Shown: positions 51,068-61,054, counted from the first letter of the stretch. The stretch is 64,000 nt of DNA from an uncultured Lachnospiraceae bacterium (GCA_902779395.1 CACZBK010000009.1:62001-126000); one strand, 5' to 3'. Numbers and translations: made by a program. The notes: generated from the sequence alone by a model not told the origin.

Positions 51068-52234
51068 CTAACAGCAGGGAGCGACACAGTTTTCGCGATC
51101 GCAGTAAAGTCTGTCAAGGTAACGTTCAACAGCCTTCTTAAGCTCATCATCGGGGATCTGCGAAGCCAGATGCATGATACGCGAACGTACCATCAGTTCC
51201 TGTGCCTTGACTTCATCTATTCCCCTGCTCTGCATATAGAAGAGCATATCCTGTGAGAGCCTGCCCACCGATACGGCATGCCGGCCGCTGACATCCTCTT
51301 CCTCGCCAAGTATCATGGGATTTGCCTTATTTACCGCATCTTCTCCCAGTACCAGCAGGTCTTCCTCTTCATCGCCGTCGGCACCCGTACAGTACTGCCT
51401 GAAATCCAGCGTCTCTCTGGATACCTTTGTGGCGTTATCCATCAGAACTCCGTTAAAACGCATGACGCCCACGGATTTCTTACCTCTGAATGTATCAACA
51501 TAATTGTAGTCCAGAAAACTGTCCTTAAGGCCTATATAGCCCAGGCCTGCCCATAATTCCGACTCACAGCCCCACTGATCGAAGCATGCCCCCAGATAGT
51601 TCTTTAAGCTTCCCAGCTGGAGGCTTATATACTTAAGCCTGGCGCGGTCTTTAAGCCTGGCTCCGGCATCTTCAAAATACATAAAGCCGGGGGGAAGCAT
51701 CTGAAGCCTTATGATCGTGCATTTCACATCTTCTTCCAGAAGAAGCTTAAGCGAATGCCCCACACTCCCGCTGCCGCTTTCGCCGCTTATATTCAATATC
51801 AGCGTAAATTCACAGCCCCGGCGGACATGGACTATCATATTCTCCAGTATCGCGTCCCCATCGCTGTAGAAATAGTCAAAGCGCAGGGGCCTCTCGATAC
51901 TCCTGCTAACCTCGTAAAGTACTGCCGGAACATCTCTGTCCTTAAACAGCTTATCCACCTCTGCTCCCATACCCGTCGGGAAAGCCTGGACATCCGGCAT
52001 GGGATATTTCCCTGCCACCACAGCTTCCTTCACATACTCTATACCGTTATCTTTCAGCCACTCTTCATATGCTCCGGGATCTAACATGCCTTTAAAGGAT
52101 ACTCCTTCAGGAAGGTTATTGTCCCTGATGCCGCTCTCAGCCTTAAGGCCGTCGCTCACATCCATCTTCGCATGATTAAGATCCAGTTGATTCCAGGTGA
52201 GCACCGAAAGAGGGTTTACTCTAATCTCACTCAT
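51068..52234 (-). CDS. sufD: Fe-S assembly scaffold subunit SufD
   Basis: 388 residues. Partner of SufB in the SufBCD scaffold. The beta-helix core region RRGCEFTLILNISGESGSGSVG and the C-terminal part LGEEEDVSGRHAVSVGRLSQDMLFYMQSRGI (SufBD signature) are clear. The N-terminal 100 residues are divergent, as usual in SufD. It ends VAPCC with a double Cys at the C-terminus. Start and sufB stop overlap as ATGA. Confidence 0.9.
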   Translation of the reverse strand: MSEIRVNPLSVLTWNQLDLNHAKMDVSDGLKAESGIRDNNLPEGVSFKGMLDPGAYEEWLKDNGIEYVKEAVVAGKYPMPDVQAFPTGMGAEVDKLFKDRDVPAVLYEVSRSIERPLRFDYFYSDGDAILENMIVHVRRGCEFTLILNISGESGSGSVGHSLKLLLEEDVKCTIIRLQMLPPGFMYFEDAGARLKDRARLKYISLQLGSLKNYLGACFDQWGCESELWAGLGYIGLKDSFLDYNYVDTFRGKKSVGVMRFNGVLMDNATKVSRETLDFRQYCTGADGDEEEDLLVLGEDAVNKANPMILGEEEDVSGRHAVSVGRLSQDMLFYMQSRGIDEVKAQELMVRSRIMHLASQIPDDELKKAVERYLDRLYCDRENCVAPCC

Positions 52235-53682
52235 CAGCCCATCTCCATCTCAAGCTTTATCAGATTGTTCATCTCTGCAGCATATTCCAAAGGCAGCTCC
52301 TTGCTGACCGGATTGGCAAAGCCGCTTACTATCATGGCTCTGGCCTCCGCCTCGCTTACTCCGCGGCTCATCATATAGAATACCGCCTCATCGCTTATCC
52401 TGCCTATCTTTGCCTCGTGCCCGACATCCGCCTTATCGGTGCGTATATCCATGGCCGGTACAGTATCGGAACGTGATACGGAATCCAGCATAAGGGATCC
52501 GCAGTTGATAGATGCCTTTGAACCCTCGGCCTGTCTGCGTATCTCCACGCTGCTGCGGTAGGTGCTTATGCCACCGCTCTTGCAGATCGACTTTGTATCA
52601 ATAAAGGAAGAAGTATTCTTCCCCAGATGTATCATCTTGGCACCGGTATCCAGATTCTGACCCTTGCCGGCAAAGGTAACACCAGTGAACTCCGCATGGG
52701 AATGATCGCCCTTTAATACCGATGTGGGATACAGATAGGATACATGCGATCCGAAGGAACCGGATATCCATTCTATGGTACCGCCTTCCTCACAGATGGC
52801 GCGCTTGGTATTTAAGTTGTACATGTTCTTCGACCAGTTCTCTATAGTGGAATAACGCAGGTGTGCATTCTTTCCGACAAAGAGCTCCACGCAGCCCGCA
52901 TGCAGATTGGCCACGTTATATTTAGGCGCGGAACATCCTTCGATAAAATGCACGTCCGCTCCTTCATCGATTATTATCAGTGTATGTTCAAACTGTCCTG
53001 CGCCGGGAGCGTTGAGTCTGAAATAAGACTGCAGCGGTATCTCAACCTTTGCCCCCGGAGGTGCGTAAACAAATGAGCCGCCGCTCCATACCGCACCGTG
53101 AAGCGCCGCAAATTTATGATCCGTGGGAGGCACCAGCTTCATAAAATGACTGCGTACCATCTCCTCATATTCACCCGTAAGGGCGCTCTCCATATCGGTG
53201 TATACCACACCCTGGGCTTCCACATCCTTACGGACATTATGATAGACCAGCTCCGAATCATACTGTGCGCCCACACCGGCTAAAGCTTCACGCTCAGCCT
53301 GAGGTATACCCAGCTTTTCGAAAGCATTCTTTATATCCTCGGGTACCTCGTCCCAGCTGCCCTTCATACCGGTCTTCGGCTTTACATACGTTACGATATG
53401 CTTCATATCAAGCCCGTCGATAGGCGGTCCCCAGTCGGGTACCTTCAGTTCGTTATATATCTTAAGTGACTTAAGGCGAAAATCCAGCATCCACCCGGGA
53501 TCGTGTTTTTCTTCGGAGATACGGCGTACTATATCCTCCGTAAGGCCCTCATCTACCTTGTAGAAGTCCTCGTCGTTCTCCTCTTCCCTGAAGTCATAAA
53601 GCCCCCGCTCCACGTCGGCCAGGAGTTCTCCCTTTCTGTCCTCCGCTATATCAATGGGGCTGTCCTTTCTTGCCTCTGCCAT
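52234..53682 (-). CDS. sufB: Fe-S assembly scaffold SufB
   Basis: 482 residues. Core scaffold where clusters form. Conserved segments: DPGWMLDFRLKSLKIYNELK, VYTDMESALTGEYEEMVRSH, HALGAVW-type AALHGAVWSGGSFVYAPPGA, YNVANLHAGCVELFVGKNAHL, TICEEGGT-like RAICEEGGTIEWISGSFGSH and the SufBD C-terminus GHEAKIGRISDEAVFYMMSRG. Length is normal. It begins 2 bp after the sufC stop. Confidence 0.96.
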   Translation of the reverse strand: MAEARKDSPIDIAEDRKGELLADVERGLYDFREEENDEDFYKVDEGLTEDIVRRISEEKHDPGWMLDFRLKSLKIYNELKVPDWGPPIDGLDMKHIVTYVKPKTGMKGSWDEVPEDIKNAFEKLGIPQAEREALAGVGAQYDSELVYHNVRKDVEAQGVVYTDMESALTGEYEEMVRSHFMKLVPPTDHKFAALHGAVWSGGSFVYAPPGAKVEIPLQSYFRLNAPGAGQFEHTLIIIDEGADVHFIEGCSAPKYNVANLHAGCVELFVGKNAHLRYSTIENWSKNMYNLNTKRAICEEGGTIEWISGSFGSHVSYLYPTSVLKGDHSHAEFTGVTFAGKGQNLDTGAKMIHLGKNTSSFIDTKSICKSGGISTYRSSVEIRRQAEGSKASINCGSLMLDSVSRSDTVPAMDIRTDKADVGHEAKIGRISDEAVFYMMSRGVSEAEARAMIVSGFANPVSKELPLEYAAEMNNLIKLEMEMG

Positions 53683-53684
53683 CT

Positions 53685-54428
53685 TTATCCCTCAATATAT
53701 TTAGCAAAGCCGTCCGTATTGATCTCATCAACCAGGCCCGCATCTCCGCTCTTTACTATCCTGCCGTTTACCAGCACATGTGTCTTATCTACACTGAGCG
53801 CATCAAGTATACGTGTGGAATGCGTTATTATCAAAAGACTGCCGCCGCGCTGCTTGAAGATGTCTACGCCCTTTGATACGGTACGTACAGCATCCACATC
53901 CAGCCCGGAATCCGTCTCATCCAGTATAGCCAGCTTGGGCTCCAGTATCAGCAGCTGGAATATCTCTGCCTTCTTTTTTTCACCGCCGGAAAAGCCTACG
54001 TTCAGATCCCTGTCTACATATGAAGGATCCATTTCAAGGAGCTTACAGGTCTCCTCTATCTTTTTCTTAAAGGCAAATACCTTAACGGGCTTTCCTGTGC
54101 GCTCTCTTATGGCATTGCGAAGGAATGCCTCCATAGAAAGCCCCGGCACCTCAAGCGGATTCTGGAAGGATAAAAATATTCCCTTTTTGGCACGGCTGTC
54201 AACGGCATCATGAGTTATATCCTCACCGTCAAATGTGACGCTCCCCGCGCTCACATTATAAACCGGACTCCCCATGATCACATTGCCCAGCGTTGATTTG
54301 CCTGCACCGTTAGGTCCCATCAGCACATGTGTCTCACCTGCCGCGATGGAAAGGTCGAGGCCGTGCAGTATCTCCTCGCCTTCTATACCTGCATGCAGGC
54401 CTTCTATTTTAAGTATGTTTTCTGCCAT
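53685..54428 (-). CDS. sufC: SUF ATPase SufC
   Basis: 247 residues. ABC-type ATPase driving the SufBD scaffold. Walker A is MGPNGAGKSTLGNVIMG, the signature FSGGEKKKAEIFQLL, and Walker B LAILDETDSGLDVDAV. It is the first gene of the operon sufC-sufB-sufD-sufS-sufU-alarmone synthetase, transcribed from the promoter 54452-54480, whose spacer holds a palindrome. The RBS is GGAGG, 8 bp before the ATG. Confidence 0.96.
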   Translation of the reverse strand: MAENILKIEGLHAGIEGEEILHGLDLSIAAGETHVLMGPNGAGKSTLGNVIMGSPVYNVSAGSVTFDGEDITHDAVDSRAKKGIFLSFQNPLEVPGLSMEAFLRNAIRERTGKPVKVFAFKKKIEETCKLLEMDPSYVDRDLNVGFSGGEKKKAEIFQLLILEPKLAILDETDSGLDVDAVRTVSKGVDIFKQRGGSLLIITHSTRILDALSVDKTHVLVNGRIVKSGDAGLVDEINTDGFAKYIEG

Positions 54429-54451
54429 ATCTAAAAACCTCCGAACACGTC

Positions 54452-54480
54452 ATTATAACGTAACATTTGTTACGTGTCAA
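54452..54480 (-). promoter_or_regulatory. Promoter of the suf operon with operator-like palindrome
   Basis: Perfect TTGACA (54475-54480) and TATAAT (54452-54457), 17 bp apart on the minus strand. The spacer is almost exactly a palindrome, ACGTAACA-AA-TGTTACGT (54458-54475), where a repressor would block RNA polymerase. IscR/SufR-type regulators control suf operons in other bacteria; the actual regulator here is unknown. Confidence 0.85.
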
Positions 54481-54490
54481 GTACCGGGGT

Positions 54491-56104
54491 TCAGCCCCTG
54501 GGAGGGGTCAGTGCCGGTATCTCCGTCATCTGCAGATCATCACCTACACTTAAGTAGATCTCGCTGCCATACGGATCATAAGCATGTAGTACGCACTCAC
54601 CGCCAAGATCCATTATCTCCGTTGCATACCACCAGCCGGCATCGGAAAGATCCCTCTCTGTCGTGGTACCTGTGCTTACATCAACACGCACAAGCTTTTC
54701 TCCGTTCCCGGCTGTAAAATAGCAAAAGGTATCCTTAAAGAGCACGTTGTAGGTATCACTCATCCTGCCCTCATATTCATCTCCTACCATGCGCACATCC
54801 CCGGTCCATATATTCAGCGCCCATAAAGATATGCTGGTACGGTTATAATCATATGCTACGTAATAGATATAATCTTCGGTATGCTTGCTTATATCACATT
54901 CATAGCCGTATTCCAGACCGTTCACTATATATCCGTAATCCTCGCCGGTCTTTGCATCCAAAAGCTCCCAGGCATCACCGTCATAAAGGAATATCATATC
55001 ATCCGCAACTTCGTAACTGTATACGGTATAATCCCAAAGCAGCTCCGTACGTCCGTATTTATCCAGCCTGACCAGCTTATCATAATCGGTATAGTAGATG
55101 ATCCCGTCAGCAACACAGAAATCCTGTACCCTGTCTTTGACCAGACTGCTCACCAGGCCGTTTCCCATATCCATGAGCATCAGCTCCTCCGTATCATAGC
55201 CGCCGGAATATACCTTTCCCAGTCCGAAGATAAGGTCGTAGCCGTCGGTGCCGAAAACGGTTATATCCCTTCCGTCAGCCGGGATATACAAAGGCTCAGG
55301 ATCTTCCGTGCTCCCCATGGCTGTTACATAAAGGCCGATGACACCGTTATCACCTTCTCTTTTTAAAACTATACTGTTACCTATCTCTATCGCATTCCAG
55401 CTCTCTTTTATATTCTCGACTGTATTGAAATCCACATCTTCCCTGGAAAATACCGAAGGATCCCCTCCCGGGCCCCATACGTTCGCATTGGCGATCTGAT
55501 CGGAAGCAAAATGATCTTCCAGAGATGCCTGCAGGGGATATTCAACACGCTCCACATTTACGGTCTCGCCCCAGCCCGAATCATAGATATAAGCCTCATC
55601 ACCGTCTATCCCCATATAAAGGACATAACTGTATCCGCCCCTTCTGCTGCCGAAATACAGTTCCTCCAGCACCAGCGCATCTATCCTGAAATATTCGGCG
55701 ACGCTGTCCCCGGTGAGGACCGCCTCCCCTTCAGTACCCATAAGCTCCGCCGCACTTACCTTTTTTACGCTTACGGACCCGCGGATATAGTTTTCGGTCT
55801 TATCATTTATATAGAACAGCTCATCATTCTCCGGAGTGAAATAATAATCCCCTTCCGGCGAAGTCCATCCGCTGCCCGCAAGAGTATTCCCGTTTTCAAT
55901 GACCGGCACTGCCGGCTCCTCTTCTTCCTCCTGAAGCATTGCCATAGCCGCATCATATGTTAAACGTTCCGGTCCTTCTTTTGTCTCCAGCCATCCGCTG
56001 CATAAAGCCGCGAGCACAAGAAGATAAGCCGCCCCGGCCAGCACTATGGCTGTAAGAAGCGAAAACTCCGCGCCACCCTTGTTTCCTGACATCAGCGGTC
56101 TCAT
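54491..56104 (-). CDS. Membrane-anchored beta-propeller-like protein (DUF5050-type)
   Basis: 537 residues. One N-terminal membrane segment (LLTAIVLAGAAYLLVLAALCSG, residues 17-38), then an acidic Glu-rich stretch and a domain of repeated beta motifs such as YIYYVAYDYNRTSISLWALN, MIFLYDGDAWELLDAKTG and IIYYTDYDKLVRLDKYG. These look like the DUF5050/propeller repeats of Clostridia. Many Asp and Tyr suit an exposed binding surface. It follows mfd by 3 bp and is the last gene before the suf promoter. Function unknown. Confidence 0.75.
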   Translation of the reverse strand: MRPLMSGNKGGAEFSLLTAIVLAGAAYLLVLAALCSGWLETKEGPERLTYDAAMAMLQEEEEEPAVPVIENGNTLAGSGWTSPEGDYYFTPENDELFYINDKTENYIRGSVSVKKVSAAELMGTEGEAVLTGDSVAEYFRIDALVLEELYFGSRRGGYSYVLYMGIDGDEAYIYDSGWGETVNVERVEYPLQASLEDHFASDQIANANVWGPGGDPSVFSREDVDFNTVENIKESWNAIEIGNSIVLKREGDNGVIGLYVTAMGSTEDPEPLYIPADGRDITVFGTDGYDLIFGLGKVYSGGYDTEELMLMDMGNGLVSSLVKDRVQDFCVADGIIYYTDYDKLVRLDKYGRTELLWDYTVYSYEVADDMIFLYDGDAWELLDAKTGEDYGYIVNGLEYGYECDISKHTEDYIYYVAYDYNRTSISLWALNIWTGDVRMVGDEYEGRMSDTYNVLFKDTFCYFTAGNGEKLVRVDVSTGTTTERDLSDAGWWYATEIMDLGGECVLHAYDPYGSEIYLSVGDDLQMTEIPALTPPRG

Positions 56105-56107
56105 TCT

Positions 56108-59100
56108 CTAAGCATATCTCTCCGGATACAGCTGTTTGAAACTCTCTATCATCTTCTCTGTATTTTCAAGGAGCAGCGCTTCATCCGGTGCTGCCACTCC
56201 TACTATATCATAGGTATATATAAACTCAGGCACGGCTCCCGTTACAAGCTTCATTTCTCCCCTGTATTCATTGATCAGAAGCGGGATCGCCGTTGTCTCT
56301 ACCGGAGCATTTCTGTCCATCTTAACACGTATGCGTCCCACTCTTCCTCTTATCTCGGTAATGAACATGGACGAAGCGGTATTCTTCGCCAGGGCTATAC
56401 GAAGCAGATTCTGCGCTTCCTTCGGAATGGTGCCGAAGCGGTCCTTAAGCTCATCCCGCATGGCATCCGCATCGGCATTATCACTTATCTGTGCGATACG
56501 TTTATACAGATCCAGCTTCTGCATCTCGTTGACCACATATTCCGGAGGCAGGAACGCATCCACATCCAGATCGATGGTGCAGCTGCTTTCTGCTTCCTTT
56601 GTCTCACCCTTTTCCTCCCTGACGGCTTCTTCCAGCATCTTACAGTACAGATCATATCCGACACTCTCGATATGTCCGTGCTGCTGTTTGCCCAGAAGGG
56701 TACCTGCTCCGCGTATCTCAAGATCACGCATGGCTATCTTGAATCCGCTGCCCAGCTCCGTAAATTCCTTTATGGCAGTAAGACGCTTCTCTGCCACTTC
56801 CTTAAGGACCATGTTCCTGCGGTACATAAGAAAAGCGTAACTGCTGCGGTCGGACCTTCCCACGCGCCCTCTCAGCTGATAAAGCTGTGCAAGTCCCATC
56901 TTATCCGAATCGTGGATTATCATGGTATTGACATTCGGGATATCAAGCCCGGTCTCTATAATAGTGGTGGATACAAGGACGTCTATCTCCTTACGGATGA
57001 AAGCCATCATGATATCCTCAAGCTGCCTTTCATTCATCTGTCCGTGCGCAAAGGATACCCTGGCTTCGGGTACGAGCGATGCTACCTCGGCAGTCATCTC
57101 CTGTATCGTATCCACACGGTTATATACATAGTAAACCTGGCCTCCGCGGTTTAATTCCCTGCTTATGGCCTCACGCACCATCTCTTCATTGTACTCACAG
57201 ACAAAAGTCTGAATGGGCAGACGGTCGCGCGGTGCCTCCTCGAGAAGGCTCATATCCCTTATACCTACAAGGCTCATATGAAGGGTACGGGGGATGGGCG
57301 TGGCCGTGAGAGTCAGGACATCCACATTTTCTTTTATCTGCTTTATCTTCTCTTTATGGGATACTCCGAAGCGCTGCTCCTCATCTATGATAAGAAGCCC
57401 CAGATCCTTATACTCCACATCCTTTGAAAGCAGGCGGTGGGTACCTATCACTATATCCACCCTGCCTTCCTTAAGATCCTTAAGCGTCTCCCTTATCTGG
57501 GAAGCAGTCCTGAATCTGGAGAGCATGGCGATACGTACCGGATATGCAGCCATACGTTCGCAGAAAGTAGTAAAATGCTGCTCTGCCAGTATCGTGGTGG
57601 GCACCAGATATGCAACCTGTTTTCCGTCCTGGACTGCCTTGAACGCCGCTCTTATAGCCACCTCCGTCTTGCCGAAGCCCACATCACCGCATATGAGGCG
57701 GTCCATTATCTTGGTGCTCTCCATGTCATCCTTGGTCGCGATGATGGCCTGCATCTGATCATAGGTTTCTTCATAAGGGAAAAGTTCCTCAAATTCCCTC
57801 TGCCAGGGAGTATCTTCTCCGAACTCGTATCCCTTTCTTAAGCTGCGCTGCGCATAGAGGCTTACCAGATCCTTTGCCACACCGCTTACGGCAGCCCTGA
57901 CTTTCTCCTTTGTCTTATGCCATTCGCTGCCGCCCAGTTTATTAAGCCTGGGTTTCCTGGAATCCTTATCCGCATAGAGCTGCACACGGTCCAGTGAAGA
58001 AGCCAGCACATACAGGCTGCCTCCGTCACGGTATTCTATCTTCATATAGTCTTTAAGGACATGCTCTACTTCGATCTTTTCAATCCCGCGATATACGCCC
58101 ACACCGTGGTCCTCATGGATCACATAATCGCCCACATGCAGCTCACCGTATGAGCTTACTTTCTTACCGCCGCTGTATTTAGGGCGCTTGCGCCTGTTTT
58201 TATGTTCAGCGCCGAAGATATCCGTCTCGGCTATCACGGTGAATTTTATCTGCGGATATGTAAAACCTTTATGTATACGGCCGTATACCGTGACCACTTC
58301 ACCCGGAAGTATCCTTTTAGATTCATCCTCCGAAAAGCCCGCTTCAACGCCGTCCTCACGCAGGTCCGATGCAAGCCGCTCAGCGCGTGAACGTGATGCG
58401 GATACTATCACAATACGTCCGCCCTCTTTCTTTAAATTCTTGAGATTATCGGTAAGCGTGGAAAAACTGCCGTTATAGGAAGCCAGTGTGCGCGAGCTTA
58501 TCTGATAATCTTTTTCATCGCCGAAAAGCCCGTAAGCGGCATCAAGCGAACTTAAGGTCACACTTCCGTATCTGCGAAGTTCTCCAAGGCTTTCTTCAAA
58601 GGATCTCAATACGTCTGCCTGTGCGGGAAGCGCATATCCCTTTTCCAGGCGGTTTGACATACTCTCCGAAAACTCAGCCATTACTCCGTTTCCGTGCTCG
58701 GTAAGCCTTACCGGCTCATCCAGGAAGATAAGCGGCGCTTCTTTATACAGTTTTAATAAACTGCCGGTTTCCTCCCGGCTGTAGAAAAAGCGAAGGTAAC
58801 TGTCAAGATTTATGCTTCCGGTATTATATACCAGGTACTGTTCGAGCTCTTCCAGTGCAAGCGAAAGGCGCTGGGCCGCTTCAGGCTTTTTTGCATCCCG
58901 CATTATCTCTATCTGGGCAGAAGCCTCAAGCCTGATCTTCCTGTAGCCTTCGGCACGTTTAGCCTCACTCAAGATCATCTCGGTAGCAGGATAGACAGTA
59001 AGCTCCGACAGCTCCTCTATGGACCTCTGACTCTGGGCATCAAAACTCCGCAGGGATTCCACTTCATCCCCCCAAAGCTCTATACGGTAAGGATTTTCCG

Positions 59101-59650
59101 AACACAGATCGAAAACATCGATTATACCGCCCCTTACCGAAAACTGTCCGGGACTTTCGGCCTGATAATTCTTCTCATATCCCATCGATATGAGTTTGAT
59201 CGCTGCTGCTTCCTCATTCAGTATACTGCCTTTTGATACGGTGATCTGACTGTCCCTGTATACCCCGGCAGGAAGACAATCGGAAAAAAGCGCATCTATG
59301 GTGGTAACTACGGTACCTTTTTCTCCCGATATAATGCGTTTTAATACCCTGATACGTTCGGTAGCTGTTTCCCTGCCGTTGATATCGGCCTGATAAAAGA
59401 TAAGATCCTTGGCAGGATAGACCAGACATTCCCTGTCATAAAAACGGTATTCTTCCGCGATCTCCCTGGCACGGCGTTCGGAGTATGTCAGAATAAGAGT
59501 GCTGCCTTCGCCTTCCGAAAGCGCAGAAATAAGATGCAGCTTCGCAGGATCTGCACAGCCGCATAAAATACCGTGTCTTTTGTTTAAAAGGTCCTCTTTA
59601 AGCTTCGGGAAAAAATCCAGCTCTTTAAGAGGACTGTTAAGCATCTTCAT
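56108..59650 (-). CDS. mfd: Transcription-repair coupling factor Mfd
   Basis: 1180 residues. Removes RNA polymerase stalled at lesions and recruits UvrA. UvrB-like N-terminus (YPAKDLIFYQADINGRETATER), the CarD-like RNA polymerase interaction domain (HVGDYVIHEDHGVGVYRGIE), helicase motifs ICGDVGFGKTEVAIRAAFKA (Walker A), IGTHRLLSKDVEYK, LIIDEEQRFGVSHKEKIK and QLRGRVGRSDRSSYAFLMYR, and the TRCF C-terminal domain. Length matches the family. It has its own promoter (59708-59736). Confidence 0.97.
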   Translation of the reverse strand: MKMLNSPLKELDFFPKLKEDLLNKRHGILCGCADPAKLHLISALSEGEGSTLILTYSERRAREIAEEYRFYDRECLVYPAKDLIFYQADINGRETATERIRVLKRIISGEKGTVVTTIDALFSDCLPAGVYRDSQITVSKGSILNEEAAAIKLISMGYEKNYQAESPGQFSVRGGIIDVFDLCSENPYRIELWGDEVESLRSFDAQSQRSIEELSELTVYPATEMILSEAKRAEGYRKIRLEASAQIEIMRDAKKPEAAQRLSLALEELEQYLVYNTGSINLDSYLRFFYSREETGSLLKLYKEAPLIFLDEPVRLTEHGNGVMAEFSESMSNRLEKGYALPAQADVLRSFEESLGELRRYGSVTLSSLDAAYGLFGDEKDYQISSRTLASYNGSFSTLTDNLKNLKKEGGRIVIVSASRSRAERLASDLREDGVEAGFSEDESKRILPGEVVTVYGRIHKGFTYPQIKFTVIAETDIFGAEHKNRRKRPKYSGGKKVSSYGELHVGDYVIHEDHGVGVYRGIEKIEVEHVLKDYMKIEYRDGGSLYVLASSLDRVQLYADKDSRKPRLNKLGGSEWHKTKEKVRAAVSGVAKDLVSLYAQRSLRKGYEFGEDTPWQREFEELFPYEETYDQMQAIIATKDDMESTKIMDRLICGDVGFGKTEVAIRAAFKAVQDGKQVAYLVPTTILAEQHFTTFCERMAAYPVRIAMLSRFRTASQIRETLKDLKEGRVDIVIGTHRLLSKDVEYKDLGLLIIDEEQRFGVSHKEKIKQIKENVDVLTLTATPIPRTLHMSLVGIRDMSLLEEAPRDRLPIQTFVCEYNEEMVREAISRELNRGGQVYYVYNRVDTIQEMTAEVASLVPEARVSFAHGQMNERQLEDIMMAFIRKEIDVLVSTTIIETGLDIPNVNTMIIHDSDKMGLAQLYQLRGRVGRSDRSSYAFLMYRRNMVLKEVAEKRLTAIKEFTELGSGFKIAMRDLEIRGAGTLLGKQQHGHIESVGYDLYCKMLEEAVREEKGETKEAESSCTIDLDVDAFLPPEYVVNEMQKLDLYKRIAQISDNADADAMRDELKDRFGTIPKEAQNLLRIALAKNTASSMFITEIRGRVGRIRVKMDRNAPVETTAIPLLINEYRGEMKLVTGAVPEFIYTYDIVGVAAPDEALLLENTEKMIESFKQLYPERYA

Positions 59651-59707
59651 TTTCTTTCAGTTTATAATACAGCCCCGACAGCTGCGGGATCACAACATAA
59701 CACAGGT

Positions 59708-59736
59708 ATTTTACATTTTTTGTTATATTCCGTCAA
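59708..59736 (-). promoter_or_regulatory. Promoter of mfd
   Basis: TTGACG (59731-59736) and TAAAAT (59708-59713), 17 bp apart on the minus strand, at the very end of the upstream gene, about 58 bp before the mfd start. Confidence 0.65.
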
Positions 59737-61054
59737 TCTCGGAGGCGTCCCCATCCGTAAGCTCAAGAATATCCGCAAGCTCCGAAAAATCCCTTATGAC
59801 CGCTTCCGGTGCATCCGCGTCGCCAAAACCGTATGAAGCAAAAATGAACGGCACGCCCGCCTCATGCGAAGCGTCCTGATCTCCCTGTATATCACCCACA
59901 TATACCGGCAAGCCGTATCCGTTCCTGTTCTTCACAAGCTTTATATTTCCGGCCTTATAAAGCCCCGTATCCCCGTAGCACTCCTTATCGCTTATATATT
60001 CCGCGATACCGAGCTTGTTCATCACCAGTTCAATATAGCCCGACTGACAGTTGCTCACTATGCACACCGGCAGTTTCTCCGAAAGCTTTATTATCGTATC
60101 CTTTACTCCGTGAAAGCTGATATCCTTTTCATTCTCTTCAAGGATCTGCTGTTCATAGACTATGCATTTGTCCATGATCTCATCACGAACGGACCGGTCT
60201 ATATCCGGCAAAAGCTCCATGGCTATCACATCCATAGGTTTTCCGAACAGCTTCTTCAGCTCACCGGCCTGTACCACCCTGTCGATCCCGGTCTCTTTTA
60301 AGGCCCTTGTCCATGCTCCTGCCACAAGAGGAGTCGAGTCCCATAAAGTTCCGTCCACATCCAGAAAAACAGCATCCGCTTTTATCTTTTTAATCCCCTG
60401 TATCTCTTTCACTTCCAGCTGATCATCCTTTACGGTAAATCTTATATTCAATCCGGCATAACTTATTCCCCATATGCGTTCCTCATCATGTATATGTCTG
60501 GTACGCGGATCCTGAGAAAGCAGCTGTATAATGTTCTGCCGCATATTATCATCCAGCTGCCCCAGAAGCCTTTCGGGGATGTGTACCTTAAGCTCTTTAA
60601 ACTCTACGCTGTCGGTAAATCCGCCCTTTGCGTCCGGAAAAGAATCCGCATACGGCAGATAAGGTTTTATATCATAAACGGGTGTATTATCGAGCATATC
60701 AACACCGCTCACTATAAGGCTTCCGTCTTCATCAACGGCTTCCAGCTTCACACAGGAAAGCCCAAGGGGATTGGGCCTGAAAGGAGATCTGCTGGCAAAT
60801 ACTCCCACTCTCTTCCTGCCCCCAAGCCTTGGAGGTGCCACTGTAGCACTGAAATTGGCCTTATGGTTTTCCGAGAAATCCCAGATAAGCCACAGACGGC
60901 TGTATTCCTCAATGCCTCTTATGGCATCGGGATGGAAATATGCGGGTTCAAAAACTATCCTACCCATCGCCCCTTCGACAAGGCCGCTCTGTCTCGGTAT
61001 ACCGAATTTTTCAGGAAAATCCGTACGGATGTGCGCTATCGGTTCTATGTTCAT
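59723..61054 (-). CDS. Fusion of TrmO-like tRNA methyltransferase and HAD phosphatase
   Basis: 443 residues in two clear parts. Residues 1-230 are a TsaA/TrmO-type enzyme (NIEPIAHIRTDFPEKFGIPRQ, RLGGRKRVGVFASRSPFRPNP, VDMLDNTPVYDIKPYLPYAD), which methylates t6A at tRNA position 37 using SAM. Residues 230-443 are a HAD-like hydrolase with DVDGTLWDSTPLVAGAW (nucleophile Asp), VCIVSNCQSGY (motif II) and VYVGDIQGDQDASHEAG (motif IV). The fusion is odd: phosphatase and tRNA methylation have no obvious link. It overlaps the next gene by 4 bp. Confidence 0.85.
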   Translation of the reverse strand: MNIEPIAHIRTDFPEKFGIPRQSGLVEGAMGRIVFEPAYFHPDAIRGIEEYSRLWLIWDFSENHKANFSATVAPPRLGGRKRVGVFASRSPFRPNPLGLSCVKLEAVDEDGSLIVSGVDMLDNTPVYDIKPYLPYADSFPDAKGGFTDSVEFKELKVHIPERLLGQLDDNMRQNIIQLLSQDPRTRHIHDEERIWGISYAGLNIRFTVKDDQLEVKEIQGIKKIKADAVFLDVDGTLWDSTPLVAGAWTRALKETGIDRVVQAGELKKLFGKPMDVIAMELLPDIDRSVRDEIMDKCIVYEQQILEENEKDISFHGVKDTIIKLSEKLPVCIVSNCQSGYIELVMNKLGIAEYISDKECYGDTGLYKAGNIKLVKNRNGYGLPVYVGDIQGDQDASHEAGVPFIFASYGFGDADAPEAVIRDFSELADILELTDGDASEIDGI

